In this document: positions 19,901 through 30,208 of the stretch, piece after piece
Position numbering within the stretch: position 1 is the first letter of the stretch
How the letters are laid out: each line of letters opens with the position of its first letter
Assembly: GCF_002892835.1 (NCBI RefSeq)
Contig: NZ_PJMB01000011.1
Location: forward strand, 1-64,000
Reading direction: 5' to 3'
Length of the DNA stretch: 64,000 nucleotides
DNA from: Arthrobacter sp. AFG7.2
Lineage (GTDB): Bacteria > Actinomycetota > Actinomycetes > Actinomycetales > Micrococcaceae
Position numbers and translations under genes: made by a program
The notes under the pieces: model-generated
Told to the model about the DNA's origin: nothing
The model's database searches: none
Seen by the model: the letters and a program-made list of their open reading frames with translations, nothing else

Positions 19901-21359
19901 GGGCGTTGCCGACGACCCCGCGCGGCAGGCGCAGCCAACCGTGTTCTACGAACCGGACCAGGACGGCAACATGGCCATCTACGGCACCGGCGGCTCCGGA
20001 AAGTCAGCGGCACTGCGCGGCATCGCCATTGCGGCAGCCATCACCCCGAGAGGCGGGCCGGTCCACGTCTACGGGATCGACTGCGGCTCGGCCGGGCTGA
20101 GCATGCTGGAAGAGCTTCCGCACGTCGGGGAAATCATCAATGGCGACGACGTTGAACGCGTGGGGCGGCTCCTGCGCCTGCTGAGGGACATCGCTGAGCA
20201 GCGCTCGGCCAAGTTCGCCGAGGTCCGCGCCGCCACCATCGTCGAGTACCGCAAGCTGGCCAACAGGCCTGATGAAAAACGCATCTTTGTGCTGGTGGAC
20301 GGCATGTCCGCGTTCCGGGAGGCATACGAACACAGCAAACTGTCAGCCCTGTGGGACATCTTCCTCCAGCTGGCCACAGACGGCCGCACCCTTGGCATTC
20401 ACCTGGTGGTCACCGGGGACAGGCCCAATGCGGTGCCGGCATCACTGCTGGCTTCCATCCAGCGCCGCCTGGTCCTGCGGCTCTCGTCCGAGGACGATTA
20501 CATTTCCATGGACGTGCCGCGGGACGTCCTTACCTCTGCCTCGCCTCCCGGACGCGGCCTGCTGGACGGGCTCGAAGTCCAACTGGCGGTCCTCGGCGGG
20601 AACTCCAACCTGGCGCTGCAGGCCCGCGAGGTGCACAAGCTCAGCGAAGCCATGCTGCGCCAGGGGCTGGACGCCGCCCCGGGAGTCGAAAGGCTCCCGG
20701 AGCAGGTGGACCTCGATGTCCTGCCTGCAGGCGGCCAAGGACTTCCGGTGATCGGCGTGGACGACGAAACGCTGCTGCCCGCCGAGATCCTGGCCAGGGG
20801 CCCCCTGCTCCTGGCAGGCCCACCGGGCGCAGGCCGCACCGTGGCCCTGGTGACGCTCGCCTATGCATTGCGGCGGTCCAATCCCGACACCGAGCTAATC
20901 TACATCGGGGCCCGCCGCTCCGCCGTCGCCTCCCTCCCGCTCTGGAACCGCTCAGTGGTGGGCGCAGACGATCTTGCCGAGGTTGTTGAGGACCTGGTTG
21001 AACACTCATCCGGAAATCCGGGGGCGTTGGCCATCTTCATCGAAGGCCTCACCGAGTTCACCGACACCTTGGCGGAATCGGGCGTTGCGCAGCTGGTGAC
21101 CGCATCCATCAAGGCCGACCAATGGGTGGTGGGGGAGTCCGAAACGTCCACCTGGTCCTCTGCATGGTCCCTTGCGCAACCGTTCAAATCCGGCCGCCGC
21201 GGACTGCTGCTCAATCCGGGCGACATCGAAGGGGACAGCCTGCTCAACACCTCCCTGGGCCGCGTCAGCCCGGACTTCATCCCGGGCCGCGGTTATGTGG
21301 TGGGACGCGGTAAAGCGCGGAAGATCCAAGTGGCGCTGCCTCCCGAAAACAGGGACTGA
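16914..21359 (+). CDS. FHA-containing FtsK/SpoIIIE ATPase, EssC/EccC-like
   Basis: This 1481-residue protein has a ubiquitin-like N-terminal region (about 1-98), an FHA domain (about 107-200: SYIGRDRDVDIRLSD, TSKRHARI, SANGL), two membrane helices (about 243-285) and three tandem RecA-like modules. P-loop 1 is GGTTGAGKS (Lys704) with Walker B VIVVDEFAAL. P-loop 2 is GTGGSGKS (Lys1030). P-loop 3 is GPPGAGRT, with Arg1308 instead of Lys. This layout matches EssC/EccC, the motor of type VII secretion, rather than DNA-pumping FtsK. It ends the operon, 8 nt before a strong hairpin. No WXG100 substrate or other Ecc/Ess component is in the window, so a secretion role is inferred from architecture. 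Confidence 0.9.
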   Translation: MRIRLTLRRDPAESKDLAVTVDGLATVADTAAVLWTADPARKGTPAPENLSLRIEEAFVGAGLSGNLLTRTDNLLESGLRPGSVVSLAQVSTQFDVPGAARGPAAATLRVLSGPDAGREFSLPTGTSYIGRDRDVDIRLSDPLTSKRHARITVGDGVEIVDTNSANGLLMDGLPVTRATLNSSDTVTLGDTTVTVVPLGHNHAAAPTSPLVNFNRSPRVVPRFEEPKRVVPAGPKRPEDNPFPFIMMIAPLLMGAVIFAVTSNPLSVLFMLMMPLFILGHYVDQKMRSRRQQKEQLKHFRASMAAFRQDLTELQQVERAVRLQEAPSVSDTVDAIYKLGPLLWTHRPEHQGFLGLRFGLGTSPSRVRLEEPQNNDTEVQYAREIQDCLKQFSDIEGVPVVSQLRSSGSLGVAGARGLVDDVARGMVLQLVGLHSPAEVVLAAITSAQSRERWNWLQWLPHVGSGHSPLAGDHLAAGSAGGSSLLARLEDLLDAREAVAKRSGPDLRPEVDPAKHQVEAPVLPAVLVIVEDDAPVDRGRLTRLAERGPDSGVHVIWVATDIQSLPAACRDFMVVDGDHGTTTGQVRLGRHTYPVSCESVDAELAAQLARMLAPVMDVGKPVNDDSDLPRAVSYATLIGKDFLDNPQSVAERWTENNSVHAGAVANRKDNGTLRALVGSKGIEPLYLDLKNEGPHALVGGTTGAGKSEFLQSWVMGMAAAYSPDRVSFLFVDYKGGAAFADCINLPHTVGLVTDLSPHLVRRALTSLRAELHYREHLLNRKKAKDLLALQREADPDAPPYLVIVVDEFAALANEVPEFVDGVVDVAARGRSLGLHLILATQRPAGVIKDSLRANTNLRVALRMADEDDATDILGVPDAAYFDPAIPGRGAAKTGPGRIQGFQTGYAGGWTTEKPQRPQIDVVEMAFGSGPSWEAPAPEKPEAAEPAGPNDIARMTATIVRAAESLSISAPRKPWLDELAKTYDFSRLPNPRTDEQLLLGVADDPARQAQPTVFYEPDQDGNMAIYGTGGSGKSAALRGIAIAAAITPRGGPVHVYGIDCGSAGLSMLEELPHVGEIINGDDVERVGRLLRLLRDIAEQRSAKFAEVRAATIVEYRKLANRPDEKRIFVLVDGMSAFREAYEHSKLSALWDIFLQLATDGRTLGIHLVVTGDRPNAVPASLLASIQRRLVLRLSSEDDYISMDVPRDVLTSASPPGRGLLDGLEVQLAVLGGNSNLALQAREVHKLSEAMLRQGLDAAPGVERLPEQVDLDVLPAGGQGLPVIGVDDETLLPAEILARGPLLLAGPPGAGRTVALVTLAYALRRSNPDTELIYIGARRSAVASLPLWNRSVVGADDLAEVVEDLVEHSSGNPGALAIFIEGLTEFTDTLAESGVAQLVTASIKADQWVVGESETSTWSSAWSLAQPFKSGRRGLLLNPGDIEGDSLLNTSLGRVSPDFIPGRGYVVGRGKARKIQVALPPENRD

Positions 21360-24613
<3,254 letters not shown>

Positions 24614-24681
24614 CTTGGCTCCAGACTGATAGTTCGATCACGGAACCTGCCCTTTCGCCGCATGTTACCGGGCAGTACCAC

Positions 24682-24687
24682 TACCAT
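24682..24687 (+). promoter_or_regulatory. leaderless-type -10 box
   Basis: TACCAT lies 6 nt before the GTG start at 24694, the arrangement seen at other leaderless-type starts in this window. Confidence 0.45.
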
Positions 24688-24693
24688 TGATGC

Positions 24694-25197
24694 GTGCAAC
24701 CCCAGATAACCGTTCGTGCCGCCGTCGAAAGTGACTACGACGCCGTCGCCCGCATCACGCGTGATTCGTACCTCGCGGCGGGCTACTTCGACGACGCCGA
24801 CCACCCCTACATGCGCAAGGTCCAGGACGTTGCCCTGCGGGCAGGGCATGCGACCATCTGGGTAGCCGAGCGGGACGGTGAAGTGGTCGGCTCGGTCACG
24901 CTGGCCCGCGCAGGGGAGCCGTACGCGGACATCGCCCTTGCTGATGAGCTGGAGTTCCGCATGCTGGTGGTGGATCCGGCCGTGCAGCGCAGCGGTGCAG
25001 GCAAGGCCATGATGGCAGCCATCCTTGAACATGCCAGGGCGCTGGAAGGGGTCAGTGCCGTGTCGCTGACTACCGGGAGCACCTGGGAAAGTGCCCGCGG
25101 CCTCTATGACAAAACCGGCTTCAGCCGGGTCCCGGAGCGCGACTGGCTGGTCCCCGGAACTGACATAAAGCTGCTGGTTTACCGGCTCGACGTGTAG
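24694..25197 (+). CDS. GNAT family N-acetyltransferase
   Basis: This single-domain GNAT of 167 residues has the acetyl-CoA binding motif A as FRMLVVDPAVQRSGAGKAMM (about residues 88-107) and a final motif VYRLDV. GNATs transfer acetyl from acetyl-CoA to amines; the substrate cannot be told. A leaderless-type box and the 80-nt gap from the phosphatase gene suggest its own promoter. The next gene (RidA-like) begins 46 nt downstream and may be cotranscribed. Confidence 0.9.
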   Translation: MQPQITVRAAVESDYDAVARITRDSYLAAGYFDDADHPYMRKVQDVALRAGHATIWVAERDGEVVGSVTLARAGEPYADIALADELEFRMLVVDPAVQRSGAGKAMMAAILEHARALEGVSAVSLTTGSTWESARGLYDKTGFSRVPERDWLVPGTDIKLLVYRLDV

Positions 25198-25243
25198 CAG
25201 CCCTACAGTGGTGCCGACCCCATTCAGCAGTGAAAGGCCCACC

Positions 25244-25642
25244 ATGCGCAAAACCTTCGGCACCGGCTCCGTCTGGGAACAGACCCTCGGCTACTCCCGC
25301 GCCGTCCAGGTGGACAATACGCTGTACATCTCGGCTACCGCAGCCAGTGGCGACGACGGAATTGTGGGCGAAGACTTCTACAGCCAGACGCAGTACATCC
25401 TGCAGAAACTCGGCAAAGTCCTCGCCGAAGCCGGCTTCGGCTTCGAGGACGTCGTCCAGTCCAAGCTGTACCTGACGGACATCAGCCAGTGGGAAGAGGC
25501 CGGCCGTGCCCACGGCGAAGTCTTCGGTGACATCCGCCCCACGCTGTCCCTGGTGCATGTGCTGCCGTTCCTGGACCCAAAGATGCTCGTGGAAATCGAG
25601 CTCGTGGCGCAGAAGGGCAACAGCCAGGCTCCGCAGCTTTAG
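25244..25642 (+). CDS. RidA family protein
   Basis: This 132-residue protein matches the length and fold pattern of the RidA/YjgF family (LYISATAASGDDG, then ILQKLGKVLAEAGFGFEDVV, DIRPTLSLVHV, LVEIELVA). RidA enzymes deaminate reactive enamine/imine intermediates of amino-acid metabolism. The classical substrate-guanidinium Arg position (usually CRxxV in RidA) is here PTLSLV, so it belongs to a divergent Rid subgroup and imine deaminase activity is uncertain. ATG 25244 is chosen for its AAAGG ribosome site over GTG 25208. Its stop TAG overlaps the convergent response-regulator stop on the other strand. Confidence 0.88.
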   Translation: MRKTFGTGSVWEQTLGYSRAVQVDNTLYISATAASGDDGIVGEDFYSQTQYILQKLGKVLAEAGFGFEDVVQSKLYLTDISQWEEAGRAHGEVFGDIRPTLSLVHVLPFLDPKMLVEIELVAQKGNSQAPQL

Positions 25643-26304
25643 GGCGTGGCGGGCAGGCCGTAGCGGTGCTCGGGCCTGCCCGTCGAGCCGTACCGCAACT
25701 GGATGTCCACCGCACCGTCGTCCGCCAGGGAGGACAGGTACCGCTGCGCTGTCGCGCGGGAAACCCCCACCCGGGCCGCCACCTCCGCTGCGGAGTACTG
25801 CTCACCGGGAACCAGCGATTCCAGCACCGCAGCTTCGGTGGCCGACCGCGGTTTGGACGATGGCGCCACATCGCCCGGGATCAGGGTCCGCTTGGCACGC
25901 TCCACCGCGTCCTGGTCCAGCGCCCCGGGCTGCGCCAGCAGGCGCCGGTACCGGGCGTACGAACGCAGTTGCTGCGACAGGGCCTCTGACGAAAACGGCT
26001 TCAGCAGGTAGCCGAGCGCACCGCGTCGGAAAGCTGCCCGGACGGACGCGGCGTCCGACGCGGCTGTGAGCATAACGGTGTCCACATCCAGCTGCTGGAG
26101 CAGGTCCAGGCCGGAGGCGTCCGGCAGGTAGACATCCAGCAGCACCAGGTCAGGGCGCAGGCTGTGGATGGACTGCAGCGCCAGTGATGCGGTGCCCACC
26201 GGCGCCAGTGCCAGGAACCCTGCCACCGAATCCACGTAGGCTGCGTGCAGCTTGGCCACATGGAAGTCGTCATCTACGATCAGCACCCGAAAATCTTCAG
26301 GCAT
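25639..26304 (-). CDS. response regulator, CitB/DcuR type
   Basis: This 221-residue protein has an N-terminal receiver (VLIVDDDFHVAKLHA; phosphoacceptor Asp57 in VLLDVYLPDASG; Lys near LKPFSSEAL) and a C-terminal helix-turn-helix (AAEVAARVGVSRATAQRYL). This is the CitB/DcuR/DpiA layout controlling uptake of citrate or C4-dicarboxylates. ATG 26304 overlaps the sensor-kinase stop (26297), showing coupled translation. The kinase and a divergent CitMHS transporter gene make citrate or a related tricarboxylate the likely signal. The repeat array at 28148-28211 is its candidate binding site. Confidence 0.93.
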   Translation of the reverse strand: MPEDFRVLIVDDDFHVAKLHAAYVDSVAGFLALAPVGTASLALQSIHSLRPDLVLLDVYLPDASGLDLLQQLDVDTVMLTAASDAASVRAAFRRGALGYLLKPFSSEALSQQLRSYARYRRLLAQPGALDQDAVERAKRTLIPGDVAPSSKPRSATEAAVLESLVPGEQYSAAEVAARVGVSRATAQRYLSSLADDGAVDIQLRYGSTGRPEHRYGLPATP

Positions 26305-28039
26305 GGGTGTCCTTTCCGGTTGTCCCCGTAACGTTCCTGCCGGCTGTTCCCGCCGTGGTCCGCGGCAGGGTGGCCATGAAGACAGCGCCGGGTCCACCCG
26401 GGGTCCCCGCATCCAGCAGTTTGACGTCCCCGCCGCGCCGCCGTGCCAGCTGGCGGGCCAGGGCCAGGCCAAACCCCTGGCCGCCGCTGCCGTTCCTTGA
26501 CCGCGGGCCGGACGCGGTGCTGAAACCTTCTGCGAAGATGGCCTCCGGGTCTGTCCCTTCTGCCAGCCCGTCACCGGAGTCGGCGACGACGATGTGCAGC
26601 GTGCCGCCGTCGTCGTGCGGTTCGTCCAGCACCTCCAGCTCCACCCAGCGGTCCGTGGAGGATCCGGACACCGCGGCGTTGACCGCATTGTCGATCAGGT
26701 TTCCCAGCACGGTGGTGACGTCCTGGGTTTCCGCCACCTGCCCGCGGACCAGGGTTTCCGGACCAATGCGCAGCGCCACGCCCCGCTCGTCCGCCTCCAC
26801 CCCCTTCGCGCCCACGAAGGCCTGCAGATACGGGTCCTGCAGCAGCTCGGCCTGGTCCACCGGGAATTTCAGCGGCCCGGTAGCCGCCAGCCTGGCAAGG
26901 TACTCCCGGGCCTGCTGGTGCTGCCCAATACTCATGAATCCTGCGATGGTGTGCAGCTGGTTGGCGAATTCGTGGCGCTGGGCGCGCAGCGCGGTGGACA
27001 TGGTTCCCACCGCGTCCAGCTGCCGGGTGAGCTGCTGCAGTTCTGTCCGGTCCCGCAGCATCACCACCCAGCCCAGGTCCTCCCGCCGGTGCAGGGCCTT
27101 GCGTGCGTTCACCACCAGGACCCGCCCGCCGGCCACCAGCTCCACTGCCTCCGGGCCGTCATGGCTGGCCCCGGGCGCTCCCGGCCGGGTCAGGGCCTTC
27201 AGCTGCTCCGGCACCGGCGCATCCTCCCAGCGGCTGCCGGCCAGGTCCGGCAACCCCAGCAGCCGTTGCGCTGCGGAGTTGAACACACTGATCCGGCCGT
27301 CGGCCGAAACGCCGATAACGCCGTCGTCCACGCCCTGGAGCACGGCCACCTGGTCGTGGACCAGCGTGCTGATCTCCTCCGGTTCCAAACCAAGGGTCAG
27401 CCGCTGCAGCCGTCGGCGCAACAGGAACGATCCCAGCACTCCGGCCAGCAGGGCGCCGGCCGCCGTCACCGCCACCGGTCCGATGTCGCGGGCGAGGCTC
27501 TGTCCCACCGTTTCCATCGAATAGCCGACGCTCACCTCGCCCACCACAGCGCTGCTGTCCGGCGCGTACACGGGAACCTTGGCCCCGGCGGAAGGTCCCA
27601 GCGTTCCGGTGTTCCGGGTGGTGACTTCCCGGCCGGCCAGGGCTTCCGACGGATCAGTGCTGACCTTTTCGCCCAGCCGCTCCGGGTCCGGATGCGCCAG
27701 CCGGAGGCCCGTCTCGTCCGTGATCACCACAAACAGCGCCCCGGTTCGGGTACGGGCCGCTTCCGCGGCTTCCATCAGCGGGCCGGCGGCGAGCTGCGAT
27801 GGCGGGGGAGTGCCCGGCTGCCGGCTGATGGCCAGCACATCGGCCCGCACCGAGGCGTCCGAAGCCACCGTCCGGGCCAGGGTCAGCGCCTGGTTCTCTG
27901 CCTCGCTGCCCACCCTGTCGTACGTCAGCCAGGCGTGGACCGCCGTACTGAAGAGGACCACGAGCAGCACCACGGACAACTGGAGGAGGAGGGTCTGGGT
28001 GGAGAACGGCAACGGCCGGCGGCGCGCGGACTGCTGCAT
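26297..28039 (-). CDS. sensor histidine kinase, CitA/DcuS type
   Basis: This 580-residue membrane kinase starts at ATG 28039 with a GAGGAGG ribosome site. It has a first membrane helix (about 13-35), a periplasmic-type PAS/Cache sensor (about 36-170), a second helix, a cytoplasmic PAS (GVDDGVIGVSADGRISVFNS), and the DHp motif RAQRHEFANQLHTIAGFM with phosphoacceptor His356. An HATPase domain follows with NLIDNAVNAA, DSGDG and GGQGFGLALA. The RHEFANQLH sequence is diagnostic of the CitA/DcuS/LytS-like group. It precedes and overlaps its response-regulator gene and is divergent from the CitMHS transporter gene, so it probably senses citrate outside the cell. Confidence 0.93.
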   Translation of the reverse strand: MQQSARRRPLPFSTQTLLLQLSVVLLVVLFSTAVHAWLTYDRVGSEAENQALTLARTVASDASVRADVLAISRQPGTPPPSQLAAGPLMEAAEAARTRTGALFVVITDETGLRLAHPDPERLGEKVSTDPSEALAGREVTTRNTGTLGPSAGAKVPVYAPDSSAVVGEVSVGYSMETVGQSLARDIGPVAVTAAGALLAGVLGSFLLRRRLQRLTLGLEPEEISTLVHDQVAVLQGVDDGVIGVSADGRISVFNSAAQRLLGLPDLAGSRWEDAPVPEQLKALTRPGAPGASHDGPEAVELVAGGRVLVVNARKALHRREDLGWVVMLRDRTELQQLTRQLDAVGTMSTALRAQRHEFANQLHTIAGFMSIGQHQQAREYLARLAATGPLKFPVDQAELLQDPYLQAFVGAKGVEADERGVALRIGPETLVRGQVAETQDVTTVLGNLIDNAVNAAVSGSSTDRWVELEVLDEPHDDGGTLHIVVADSGDGLAEGTDPEAIFAEGFSTASGPRSRNGSGGQGFGLALARQLARRRGGDVKLLDAGTPGGPGAVFMATLPRTTAGTAGRNVTGTTGKDTHA

Positions 28040-28147
28040 GATCCTCCTCGATGGGGAAATCGACGGGCTGTTCGACGACGGAATGGCTCGACGGCGCACG
28101 GCGGGTGTTCGGATGCGGTACCGGGATTGCACCGCTGCCCCCAAGAC

Positions 28148-28211
28148 CATTGAGCCCTGTGAGCACAATGAGCAAAATGCTCCCAATAAGCAGTATGCCA
28201 ATCAATTGAGC
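28148..28211 (+). promoter_or_regulatory. phased direct-repeat array, putative response-regulator operator
   Basis: Four copies of a CAATgAGC-like octamer start at 28148 (CATTGAGC), 28166 (CAATGAGC), 28184 (CAATAAGC) and 28203/28204 (CAATTGAGC), spaced 18, 18 and 19-20 bp. An inverted repeat GAGCA-aaa-TGCTC lies at 28170-28182. The block is AT-rich in a GC-rich genome and sits between the sensor kinase start and the CitMHS start. This fits a cooperative CitB-type binding array; a possible -10 for the transporter is TACAGT at 28241. Confidence 0.5.
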
Positions 28212-28298
28212 CAAAGGCACGGCCGTGACGGCCGCCACCCTACAGTCTGTAGCACGCGTCACACCGCTGTGCCGCTGTTCACAAAGAAGGAGCCGGCC

Positions 28299-29762
28299 GT
28301 GCTGGTATTACTTGGATTCGCAATGATCGCGGTATTCATGGTGCTGATCATGACGAAGAAGTTGACGCCAGTGCTGGCGCTGATCATCGTCCCAACAGTC
28401 TTTGGACTCTTTGCCGGTGCCGGCCTTGGCATCGGCGACATGGTCATGGAGTCCATGAAGGCCATGACCTCAACAGCAGCCCTGCTGATGTTCGCCATCA
28501 TCTACTTCGGCCTGATGATCGACGTGGGGCTCTTTGACCCGCTGGTCCGGTTCATCCTCCGCAAGCTGGGCAACGACCCCGCCAAGGTAGTGCTGGGTAC
28601 CGCCATCCTCGCGGCCGCCGTTTCCCTGGACGGTGACGGCTCCACCACCTTCATCCTGACCACCGCTGCCATGCTGCCCATCTACCTCCGCCTGAAGATG
28701 AGCCCCGTGGTCCTCACCTGCGTGGCCGGCCTGGCCAACGGCACCATGAACATCGTGCCGTGGGGCGGCCCCACCGCACGCGCAGCCACCGCGCTGAACA
28801 TCGACGTCAACGACGTCTTTGTCCCGATGCTTCCCTCACTCCTGGCGGGCATCGCCGTCGTCTTCGTCTTCGCCTGGCTGCTCGGCCTGCAGGAACGCAA
28901 CCGCCTCCGCGCCACCCAGCCGGAAATCTGGGGAGTACCGGACACCGCTGAGGCGTTCGACGGCGGCGCTCCCGCCGGCGGTGCAGGCACCCGCGGTGGA
29001 CGCAAGGGAACACGCACCCCCGGCGCCGGAGGCCCCGCCGCCGGAGGCTCGTCCGTTGCTGTCCTGGAACGGACCGAGGACCTGGTGGACGAGCACGACA
29101 CTGCCATGGCTGACACCGCCCTGGACCCCAACCGCAAGACGCTGCGTCCCAAGCTGCAGTGGTTCAACCTGGGCCTCACCGTGGCCGTCATGGGCATGCT
29201 GATCGCCGACCTGGTGCCCCTGCCGTACGTTTTCATGGTGGGTTCCGCCATTGCCCTGCTGGTGAACTTCCCCAACGTCAAGGACCAGGCCGCGCAGATT
29301 GTGGCCCACGCCCCCTCCGTCGTCGCCGTCGTCAGCATGGTCATGGCCGCCGCAGTCCTGACGGGCGTCCTCACCGGCACCGGCATGGTGGAAGCAATGT
29401 CCGCCTGGCTGGTACAGATCATCCCCACCTCCATGGGCCCGTTCATGGCCGTCATCACCGGCGTGCTGAGCATCCCCATGACGTTCTTCATGAGCAATGA
29501 CGCCTTCTACTTCGGCGTGCTCCCGGTCCTCAGCGAGACGGCCGGCCACTACGGGATCAGCGCAGCAGAGATGGCCCGCGCCTCCATCACCGGCCAGCCC
29601 TTCCACATGCAGAGCCCCCTTGTTCCGGCCATCCTGCTCCTGGTATCGCTGGCCAAGGTGGACCTCGGGGACCACCACAAGAAAGTCCTGTGGCGCAGCG
29701 CCGTAGTATCGCTGGTCATGCTGGGAATCGGCATGCTGTCCGGAGCCATCGGAATCGGCTAG
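28299..29762 (+). CDS. citrate-Mg2+/Ca2+:H+ symporter family (CitMHS) transporter
   Basis: This 487-residue integral membrane protein has 11-12 predicted helices in two halves (about 1-205 and 285-487). They are joined by a hydrophilic Gly/Pro-rich loop (about 210-280) longer than I would expect. CitMHS-type features include VSLDGDGSTTFILTTAAM and NGTMNIVPWGGPTARAA in the first half and FFMSNDAFYFGVLPVL in the second. GTG 28299 is chosen because AAGAAGGAG lies just upstream. The family imports citrate complexed with divalent metal. It is divergent from the CitA/CitB-type system and probably controlled by it. A hairpin follows 50 nt after the stop. Confidence 0.93.
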   Translation: MLVLLGFAMIAVFMVLIMTKKLTPVLALIIVPTVFGLFAGAGLGIGDMVMESMKAMTSTAALLMFAIIYFGLMIDVGLFDPLVRFILRKLGNDPAKVVLGTAILAAAVSLDGDGSTTFILTTAAMLPIYLRLKMSPVVLTCVAGLANGTMNIVPWGGPTARAATALNIDVNDVFVPMLPSLLAGIAVVFVFAWLLGLQERNRLRATQPEIWGVPDTAEAFDGGAPAGGAGTRGGRKGTRTPGAGGPAAGGSSVAVLERTEDLVDEHDTAMADTALDPNRKTLRPKLQWFNLGLTVAVMGMLIADLVPLPYVFMVGSAIALLVNFPNVKDQAAQIVAHAPSVVAVVSMVMAAAVLTGVLTGTGMVEAMSAWLVQIIPTSMGPFMAVITGVLSIPMTFFMSNDAFYFGVLPVLSETAGHYGISAAEMARASITGQPFHMQSPLVPAILLLVSLAKVDLGDHHKKVLWRSAVVSLVMLGIGMLSGAIGIG

Positions 29763-29812
29763 TCTGTTGCTGCCGGTCTCCTGCCACGCGTTGGCGGGAC
29801 CCGGTATCAAGG

Positions 29813-29850
29813 TGCCCGTCTGACGCCCGCTGGGGGATGTCAGACGGGCA
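29813..29850 (+). terminator. terminator after the citrate transporter
   Basis: A perfect 12-bp stem (TGCCCGTCTGAC / GTCAGACGGGCA) with a 14-nt loop is followed by TCATTGTTTC. It lies between the transporter stop and gatC. Confidence 0.75.
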
Positions 29851-29865
29851 TCATTGTTTCCCCAC

Positions 29866-29871
29866 TAGAAT
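29866..29871 (+). promoter_or_regulatory. -10 box candidate for gatCAB
   Basis: TAGAAT is a good actinobacterial -10 match, 38 nt upstream of the gatC start and just after the terminator. No clear -35 is seen. Confidence 0.4.
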
Positions 29872-29908
29872 GGATCGGAAATCAATTCGAACTTTGCAGG
29901 GGAGATCC

Positions 29909-30205
29909 ATGGCTGCGATCAACCGTGACGACGTTGCGCATCTCGCGCGGCTCGCTCACATTGAGATGAGTGACCAAGAGCTGGACAGGATGGCCGGAGA
30001 ACTCGCGGTCATTGTTGACTCAGTCAAATCCGTCAGTCAGGCCGCCGGTGACGACGTCCCGGCCACCTCACACCCCATCCCGCTGACCAACGTGTTCCGC
30101 GAGGACGTAGTGGGCCACACATTTACTGCGGACCAGGCGCTGTCCGGTGCGCCGGATTCCGATGAGAACCGTTTCAAGGTCCCGGCAATCCTGGATGAGG
30201 CATAG
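29909..30205 (+). CDS. gatC: aspartyl/glutamyl-tRNA amidotransferase subunit C
   Basis: This 98-residue protein has the GatC signature: INRDDVAHLARLAHIEMSD at the N-terminus and a C-terminal tail ending DENRFKVPAILDEA. GatC holds GatA and GatB together in the GatCAB complex. The complex amidates misacylated Glu-tRNA-Gln (and Asp-tRNA-Asn where needed). The start is ATG 29909 after CAGGGGAG. It is the first gene of gatCAB, with 3 nt to gatA. Confidence 0.96.
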   Translation: MAAINRDDVAHLARLAHIEMSDQELDRMAGELAVIVDSVKSVSQAAGDDVPATSHPIPLTNVFREDVVGHTFTADQALSGAPDSDENRFKVPAILDEA

Positions 30206-30208
30206 AAC

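Noticed and set aside
27579..28298. Long N-terminal extension of the citrate transporter
   Set aside because: It runs antisense through the sensor kinase; AAGAAGGAG before GTG 28299 marks the true start.
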